A program made the position numbers and the translations under genes. DNA of 64,000 bases, from positions 1-64,000 of the forward strand of contig CAJUJK010000022.1 in assembly GCA_910586705.1 (NCBI GenBank), written 5' to 3'. Numbering within the stretch: the stretch's first letter is position 1; each line of letters begins with the position of its first letter. Below the pieces are notes generated by a model that saw only the letters and a list, made by a program, of their open reading frames with translations, searched no databases and was not told where the DNA came from. Source of the DNA: an uncultured Lachnospiraceae bacterium (lineage in GTDB: Bacteria; Bacillota; Clostridia; Lachnospirales; Lachnospiraceae). Positions 58,742 through 64,000 of this stretch are shown here, piece by piece.

Positions 58742-59281
58742 ATGGCTGAAGAGTTTATGAAAAAAGACGAAACGGATGAGATGGAAGAGCTGCTGGAAGA
58801 TGATTCCCAGAAAGGGATGTTTATGACGTTCCAGATCGGCAAAGAGCTATTTGGTATCAGCATCAGCTATGTGAATGAGATTATTGCGATGCAGCCGATT
58901 GCGGCAATCCCTGAGGTGGATGATTACATTAAGGGGTTGATCAATCTCCGGGGCAAGATTATTCCTGTGATTGATGTTCGTGTCAGATTTAAGATGGAGC
59001 CGTGTGAATATACGGACAGGACGTGTATTATCGTCATTGATGTGAAGTCAACCATGATCGGTCTGATCGTAGAGAGATTAGCGGATGTTGATACCATTGC
59101 GGAGGACAATATCGCACCGCCGCCTTCACTGGGAAGGAAGGAACATGAGCATAACAAGTATGTTTATGGGCTTGCCAGAACAGGAGATACGGTGACGCTT
59201 CTCCTTGATCCCGAGAAGCTGATCAGACAGGACGATATCATGACGGCAATGGAAGAGGTCCGCAAGGAAGAGCAATCATAA
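58742..59281 (+). CDS. cheW: Chemotaxis coupling protein CheW
   Basis: A 179-residue adaptor linking CheA to receptors. It has the CheW SH3-like pair of domains: FMTFQIGKELFGISISYVNE, IAAIPEVDDYIKGLINLRGK and IIPVIDVRVRF. The N-terminal 25 residues are strongly acidic and the C-terminus is about 15 residues longer than the minimal form. The start lies three bases after the cheA stop, so translation is coupled. Confidence 0.95.
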   Translation: MAEEFMKKDETDEMEELLEDDSQKGMFMTFQIGKELFGISISYVNEIIAMQPIAAIPEVDDYIKGLINLRGKIIPVIDVRVRFKMEPCEYTDRTCIIVIDVKSTMIGLIVERLADVDTIAEDNIAPPPSLGRKEHEHNKYVYGLARTGDTVTLLLDPEKLIRQDDIMTAMEEVRKEEQS

Positions 59282-59296
59282 AAAGGAGAATTCACC

Positions 59297-61075
59297 ATGA
59301 AGAAGAAATTTTCAATTAATGACATGACAGTCAGAAATAAGATTACTTTGTTTAGTGTGTTAATGCTGGGTCTGATGCTCATCATTTCGGCGGTGGGTAT
59401 ATGGTCCTCCAATATGGTAAATCAGGCGCGGACGAGTCTGAACAACAGTGCGCTGGCACAGTTCGATATCACGCAGGGATTTGCCGATTTCTGTAATATC
59501 AAGGTTCGTGTGCGCAACATTCTGTTTGTGTATTATGATGATCCCGATGCTCTGCAGCAGCAGGAGCAGATGATTGAGGAGTATAAGACGGACGCCAGAA
59601 AGTATCTGGATCTTTTCGAGGGCAGAATGGTAAGTCTGTCTCCTGAGATTCAGTCGCAGTATCAGACTGTGGAAGACAAGATCAATTCATGGTATGAGTC
59701 CACACAGGGAGATATTGACAAGGCAAAGGCAGGGCAGGTAGAGGCTGCGGTCAACGATCTGATGACTACAGGCAAGGATATTGCGGACGATGTGGAGGAC
59801 AGTCTGGTTGAACTGATCAACACGATCGAAGCGGACACCAAAGAGAAGGAAGTGAGGATCCAGCAGCAGCTGGTCGGTCTGACTATTCTGCAGGTGGCTG
59901 TCATGGTTCTGGCGGTTCTGATTACCATCATGTACTGCCTGTTCCTGATCAAAGCGATCACCAGACCTATGGCGAAGCTGTCTGAGGCGGCTAAGAAGAT
60001 GACCAAGGGTGACATCGATGTGGACTGCGAGAAGATTTACAACGACGATCTCGGTCAGCTGCTTGATGAATTTGCACAGATGGCAGATGCGATCAGAGAG
60101 CAGACGAAGATCACGGAGGCTATTTCCAAGGGCGATCTGACGATGGAAGCGAATCCCAGAAGTGACAGGGACGTGCTTGGTCAGGCGATTGTCAGACTGC
60201 TTTCCGAGAACAATATGACACTGAGCAACGTAAAAGAGGCGAGTGCGCAGATCACCGTTGGTTCCGAGCAGGTGGCGAATGCCAGTCAGGCTCTTGCACA
60301 GGGCTCTACAGAGCAGGCTAGTGCGATCGAGCAGGTAACGGCTTCCATGGATGAGGTGACACAGCGTACCAAGGCTAACGCGACAGAGGCAGGCGAGGCA
60401 AATGTTCTGGTTCAGAACATCAAGGAGATGGCTACTTCCGGCAACGATCAGATGAAGTCCATGATTCAGGCTATGGATGACATCAACGCGTCCTCCGAGA
60501 CGATCTCCAAGATCATTAAGACCATTGACGATATCGCATTCCAGACAAACATCCTTGCGCTGAACGCGGCGGTTGAGGCGGCGAGAGCGGGTGTACACGG
60601 CAAGGGCTTTGCAGTAGTAGCTGAGGAAGTGAGAAATCTGGCGGCGAAGAGTGCGTCCGCGGCAAGCGAGACGGCAGAGATGATCGACGATACCATCCAC
60701 AAAGTTGGCAATGGTACGAAGATTGCACAGGATACCGCGAAGTCTCTTGACGAGATCGTGACATCCATCGACGAGATCGTAGGATTGATCAGTAATATTA
60801 CATCTTCCTCCAACGATCAGGCGACGGCGATCTCCCAGATCGATCAGGCTATCTCTCAGGTGTCTACCGTGGTACAGACCAATGCGGCTACCAGCCAACA
60901 GTGTGCGGCGGCAAGCGAAGAGCTTTCCAATCAGGCTGTCACACTCAGAAATCTTATGGCGAGATACCAGCTGGTGTCCGGCGCTATGGGCGGCAGCAGC
61001 TATGTGGACAATACGCCTACATACAGCAGCGAGCCGACGATCTCTCTGGACGGGGATTACGACGACAAATATTAA
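59297..61075 (+). CDS. Methyl-accepting chemotaxis protein of the chemosensory cluster
   Basis: A 592-residue transmembrane receptor. Membrane segment 1 is at about 17-38, a helical four-helix-bundle-type sensor at about 40-190, segment 2 at about 193-217, then HAMP and a long signalling domain. The tip reads DIAFQTNILALNAAVEAARA with GKGFAVVAEEVRNLA. The C-terminus is an acidic tail (LDGDYDDKY) and has no CheR pentapeptide tether. AAAAGGAGAATTCACC precedes the ATG. As the last gene of the cluster it is the natural partner of the neighbouring CheA and CheW. Confidence 0.95.
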   Translation: MKKKFSINDMTVRNKITLFSVLMLGLMLIISAVGIWSSNMVNQARTSLNNSALAQFDITQGFADFCNIKVRVRNILFVYYDDPDALQQQEQMIEEYKTDARKYLDLFEGRMVSLSPEIQSQYQTVEDKINSWYESTQGDIDKAKAGQVEAAVNDLMTTGKDIADDVEDSLVELINTIEADTKEKEVRIQQQLVGLTILQVAVMVLAVLITIMYCLFLIKAITRPMAKLSEAAKKMTKGDIDVDCEKIYNDDLGQLLDEFAQMADAIREQTKITEAISKGDLTMEANPRSDRDVLGQAIVRLLSENNMTLSNVKEASAQITVGSEQVANASQALAQGSTEQASAIEQVTASMDEVTQRTKANATEAGEANVLVQNIKEMATSGNDQMKSMIQAMDDINASSETISKIIKTIDDIAFQTNILALNAAVEAARAGVHGKGFAVVAEEVRNLAAKSASAASETAEMIDDTIHKVGNGTKIAQDTAKSLDEIVTSIDEIVGLISNITSSSNDQATAISQIDQAISQVSTVVQTNAATSQQCAAASEELSNQAVTLRNLMARYQLVSGAMGGSSYVDNTPTYSSEPTISLDGDYDDKY

Positions 61076-61114
61076 GAAACGCACAGACAGGGACGTGTCT
61101 GTACACAATAGAGG

Positions 61115-61153
61115 AAAGAGCCATTGCCTTAGGGGGGTGGCTCTTTCTTTTTG
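61115..61153 (+). terminator. Terminator of the chemosensory operon
   Basis: AAAGAGCCA (61115-61123) pairs with TGGCTCTTT (61138-61146), followed by CTTTTTG. A second small hairpin (ACAGACA/TGTCTGT) lies just before it. Confidence 0.8.
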
Positions 61154-61263
61154 CACCTGCATATAAATTTTCACAGATCTATGTCACAAATCAGGGACGC
61201 AGGGTGTATTACATGTAGGAAATGAAATCAGTGATGAAACAGAAACCAAAAGGAGGGGATTCG

Positions 61264-62487
61264 GTGAAGCTGGCATATCGAAATATGGTCAGACATTACA
61301 GAAAAAGTATACTCTCTGCCGCCATCGGCATTGTGACGATCGCGTTTTTGCTGCTCTACGCAGTCAATCTGGACAGTACGGAAAGCCAGCTTGTTTCGCT
61401 CCCGGAGGCGATGGAGGTGAACGGCAGGGTCAGCAACTTAAACGGCTCACTGAGCGAAGGAATCAGCATTTCCGAGGAGCGCGTGGATGGAATCGCCGCC
61501 TGCCCGGATGTGGAGAAGGCGGTTTTCTCCGCGCAGTTTATGACGGGATTCGGCGCGTTTACGCTGGAGGAATATAAGGGAAACCTGAATTATTTCGCGA
61601 CGGCGGTCAACGATATTGAGGGTGTGCCCGGCTTAAAGAGCGAGGAAATTTCCTATGGGGAAGCGCGGGACGAGAGCCTCTTTGCGGGCGGGGAGCCGGT
61701 GTGTATTCTGGACGTCCGAACCATGGAGCAGCAGGGATTGTCGATTGGGGATGAGGTGACGATCACCCTTTACTACTATCAATACGGGAAGGGAGGCATC
61801 GGGATCGGAAAGGTTACGCCCCTTGTGGAGGGAAAACCGTTCACCATTGCGGGCGTGATGGACTATAAAGACTTTACCGGCAGCGTGACGCCGCCCCAGA
61901 TGTTGTTTCCGCTGGAGAGTGTGCGGCAGTTTTTCCGGGAGGAAGGGATCGCGTTTACGGCGGATTCGGCAGCCTTCAAGGTAAAAGACCCGTTCCGGCT
62001 GAATGAATGTAAAAGCTATATGAAGGAGCTGGGCTTTCTGCCCGTGGTCAGGGACGCTGATTTTTCTTATGCGGGAAACGCCCTCAGCATGAAGGACGAG
62101 GAGTTCATCAATGCGGCGGAAAACCTGCGGGAGACACTGACTTTTCTTACCGGGATGCTGCCCTTTGTGGTGGTGATTCTCCTGTTTGTGGGATATCTCT
62201 GCAGTTTTCTTCTGATTCAGGGCAGAAAGGCGGAGTATGCCACCATGCGTTCGGTGGGAATGGGATGGTGGAGTTGCTTTTTTGTGATGCTTTTGGAAAA
62301 TTTGATGATTGAAGCGGCTGCCTGTGCAGCGGTCAGCCTGCCTGCGTTTCTGACGGGTATGGTGAGCGGCAGGGCGCTGCTTTACTCGGACGCCGTATTT
62401 CTTCTTGCATTTCTACTGGGAAGCGCGGCGGCGTTGTGGACTTTCCATCGTCTGAGCGTGATGGAGGTATTGCGCGCAGGTGAATAG
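61264..62487 (+). CDS. FtsX/MacB-type ABC transporter permease
   Basis: A 407-residue membrane protein. One N-terminal membrane segment (about 15-38) is followed by a large extracytoplasmic domain (about 40-290) of the MacB core type, then three membrane segments at the C-terminus (for example LTFLTGMLPFVVVILLFVGY) with EYATMRSVGMGW between them. The GTG at 61264 is chosen because AAGGAGGGG lies seven bases upstream; the open frame continues upstream to an ATG at 61222 without a ribosome site. It pairs with the next permease. No ATPase gene is in the window. Confidence 0.87.
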   Translation: MKLAYRNMVRHYRKSILSAAIGIVTIAFLLLYAVNLDSTESQLVSLPEAMEVNGRVSNLNGSLSEGISISEERVDGIAACPDVEKAVFSAQFMTGFGAFTLEEYKGNLNYFATAVNDIEGVPGLKSEEISYGEARDESLFAGGEPVCILDVRTMEQQGLSIGDEVTITLYYYQYGKGGIGIGKVTPLVEGKPFTIAGVMDYKDFTGSVTPPQMLFPLESVRQFFREEGIAFTADSAAFKVKDPFRLNECKSYMKELGFLPVVRDADFSYAGNALSMKDEEFINAAENLRETLTFLTGMLPFVVVILLFVGYLCSFLLIQGRKAEYATMRSVGMGWWSCFFVMLLENLMIEAAACAAVSLPAFLTGMVSGRALLYSDAVFLLAFLLGSAAALWTFHRLSVMEVLRAGE

Positions 62488-62555
62488 TGTGAGACGGAGT
62501 TGCGATGCAACTCCGTCTCACACAGGAGAATGCCGAAATACGGGCATTCTCCGCA
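62487..62555 (+). repeat. Two-hairpin intergenic repeat, copy 4
   Basis: Hairpin A is GTGTGAGACGGAGTTGC (62487-62503) paired perfectly over 17 bases with its complement (62507-62523) around loop GAT. Hairpin B is GGAGAATGCC (62525-62534) paired with GGCATTCTCC (62543-62552), then GCA. The first base belongs to the stop codon of the permease gene. The next permease gene follows 34 bases later. Confidence 0.85.
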
Positions 62556-62589
62556 CGAATTTGAGAGATAAAGGGAGGAGACAGGTATC

Positions 62590-64000
62590 ATGATCATACG
62601 GAAGAGTCTGCTGAAACTGCGGCGCACGCCGGTCAGAACCATACTGTTTTTTCTTTTGGTGGCATTTGCGTCGGCGCTGCTTTCCACGGGAGGCGGGTTG
62701 TGGCAGATGTGCCGGGAGAATATGGCGCGTTTTGAGGGCATTTTCCAGACCATCGCCACGGTGGAGCAGAAGCCGCAACGGTATGTAAGGGAAGAAATCT
62801 GGCAGGCAGATCGGGGAGAGTACAAGGTCGTCAGCCGGGCGGAGTATGGGGATATGATTCCCCTCTCTGTGCTTTCCTTCGAGGGGGCGGACTATATCAG
62901 CGGACCGGAGCGCAGGGGCTGGTATGCCGCCTATCTGCCGGAATACGAGATGATGGATGCGGGCACGGGGATCACAAGCAATCTGGTGGTGGAGGCCTCC
63001 CCCGTGGAGGATGCGGTTCCGGCGGGACCGATTAAGATGGAGGTCAAAAATATATTGTACAGTTATTATCCCTATAATGCGCCGTTGTTCTATTACTGCG
63101 ACCATTTCAATGCGTCGCCGGAGATGCTGTACGCCGATAAGACCTATATTATGTGGATATACGATTTTCTTCCTCATGGCTGGCCGGAGGTAACAGACCC
63201 GCAGGAATACCTTCCTCAAGAGGGGATTGTGAGCACCCAGACCGGGCCGGAAGGGGCTTTTCTTCCCAACGATCTTTCCGGCAGTTCGATCGCGGAGGTG
63301 ACGCCCGGTTTCTATGAGACGGAGGAGGGGCAGCAGTGGAAGGCGCTTGTCCGGGAGTTGGAGATGGGCATATGGCGCTCATCACCTGTTACTGTCACGG
63401 ACAACCTTGACCTGATTCCCATATTTTATGACGGATCTGTCAGTATCATAGAGGGAAGGGAATTTACGCGGGAGGATTACAGCGAGGGCAGGAGGGTCTG
63501 TCTGATTTCCCGCAAGTTTGCCAAACGAAACGACCTGAAGACGGGGGACGTCCTGCATCTGCCGCTGCGCTATGGAGATTACAGGGAGCCGGGCACGGAG
63601 GCAGTCTGGAACGTCAAGCTGACGGCGGAGGGAAAGAACTTTCCTGTATTTGAGGAGGCAGACTGGGAAATATGCGGTATTTACGATATGCTGCCGGGAG
63701 GCTTTGCAAAGAGCTCGTCCTACCGGCTGGATGACAATGAAATTATCATACCAAGGGCATCCATCAAGAACAGTGACAGCGAAAATATTGCCGACTGGGG
63801 ACCGATGAAGGGCTGGAATACCTCTTTTGAGATTCCAAACGGCACCATTTCCCGCTGGAAGGAGTTGTGGGAAAAACAGGGCATCGAGGGGCTGGAGATT
63901 ACCTTCTATGACAAAGGCTACAGCGTTCTGGAGGACGGCATCAAACGGATGAAGAAGATGGCGCTCATCCTGCTCGTGGCAGGAGCGGTCAGCGTGATTT
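62590..64000 (+). CDS. FtsX-type ABC transporter permease, truncated by the window edge
   Basis: The frame is open from ATG 62590 to the end of the window (470 codons). It starts MIIRKSLLKLRRTPVRTILF and has one membrane segment at about 15-35. A very large extracytoplasmic region follows and a second membrane segment begins near the edge (MALILLVAGAVSVI). GGGAGG precedes the ATG. The N-terminal pattern (basic RRTPVRT before the first span) is common in MacB/FtsX permeases. The remaining membrane segments and perhaps the ATPase lie to the right. It is likely the heterodimer partner of the preceding permease. Confidence 0.8.
   Translation, partial: MIIRKSLLKLRRTPVRTILFFLLVAFASALLSTGGGLWQMCRENMARFEGIFQTIATVEQKPQRYVREEIWQADRGEYKVVSRAEYGDMIPLSVLSFEGADYISGPERRGWYAAYLPEYEMMDAGTGITSNLVVEASPVEDAVPAGPIKMEVKNILYSYYPYNAPLFYYCDHFNASPEMLYADKTYIMWIYDFLPHGWPEVTDPQEYLPQEGIVSTQTGPEGAFLPNDLSGSSIAEVTPGFYETEEGQQWKALVRELEMGIWRSSPVTVTDNLDLIPIFYDGSVSIIEGREFTREDYSEGRRVCLISRKFAKRNDLKTGDVLHLPLRYGDYREPGTEAVWNVKLTAEGKNFPVFEEADWEICGIYDMLPGGFAKSSSYRLDDNEIIIPRASIKNSDSENIADWGPMKGWNTSFEIPNGTISRWKELWEKQGIEGLEITFYDKGYSVLEDGIKRMKKMALILLVAGAVSVI

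Noticed and set aside
59687..61174. 495-codon minus-strand open frame opposite the chemoreceptor
   Set aside because: Antisense shadow with low-complexity Leu/Arg/His composition; the + strand has clear receptor motifs.
1..64000. tRNA, rRNA, transposase, integrase or phage genes
   Set aside because: None was recognised on either strand when reading for their usual motifs; a dedicated tRNA scan could not be run here.

Overview
The window looks like chromosome from a Gram-positive anaerobe of the Clostridia, most likely Lachnospiraceae. This is inferred from gene content and style: strong AGGAGG-type ribosome sites, class B sortase, a SleB-type cell wall hydrolase, an S-box riboswitch before metK, a small RelQ-type alarmone synthetase, and several short proteins of a kind I associate with Lachnospiraceae. 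Most genes are moderately GC-rich and on the + strand. Two genes (the truncated methyltransferase at the left edge and a deaminase near 23.1-23.6 kb) are clearly more AT-rich. I see no rRNA, tRNA, CRISPR array, prophage or intact insertion sequence.

Layout. 0-4 kb: partial methyltransferase, a gene remnant, a TrhA/hemolysin III membrane protein, a small conserved protein and a large polytopic membrane protein. 4-12 kb: RelQ alarmone synthetase with a chemoreceptor, a coiled-coil membrane protein, an M23 peptidase with a LysM domain, murA, and metK behind a SAM-I riboswitch. 12-17 kb: an operon of an acidic-repeat secreted protein, a FecR-domain protein and a CHASE2 class III adenylate cyclase. 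17-23 kb: a TIM-barrel isomerase-like protein, a GAF/HD-GYP phosphodiesterase, a two-component pair and a BcrAB-like ABC transporter, then the deaminase. 23.8-41 kb: housekeeping genes (dnaE, pfkA, a SpoU methyltransferase, proC, cell wall hydrolase, NfeD plus SPFH protein, argF, birA, dusB, greA, and lysS fused to an HD domain). 40.7-50 kb: sortase B, a diguanylate cyclase, and a LacI-controlled fructan/sucrose locus (GH32 enzyme plus a three-gene ABC importer). 50-61 kb: a compact chemosensory cluster (REC-HD-GYP, HPt, PAS kinase, REC-HD-GYP, CheR, CheB, CheY, CheA, CheW, MCP). 61-64 kb: two FtsX-type ABC permeases, the second cut by the window edge.

Themes. Nucleotide second messengers are dense: one predicted (p)ppGpp synthetase, one adenylate cyclase, one GGDEF protein and three HD-GYP proteins. 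The chemosensory cluster has no flagellar genes beside it, starts from a consensus sigma-A promoter and carries two HD-GYP response regulators, so it may drive c-di-GMP turnover instead of, or as well as, swimming.

The least expected structure is a dispersed intergenic repeat of two consecutive hairpins. Four full copies (near 16.84, 33.13, 34.33 and 62.49 kb) and two partial ones (22.12 and 49.94 kb) lie beside stop codons, all in the same orientation. Their stems differ in sequence but keep pairing through compensatory changes. One copy encodes the C-terminus and stop codon of the adenylate cyclase, two bracket argF, and a partial copy overlaps the promoter of the chemosensory operon.
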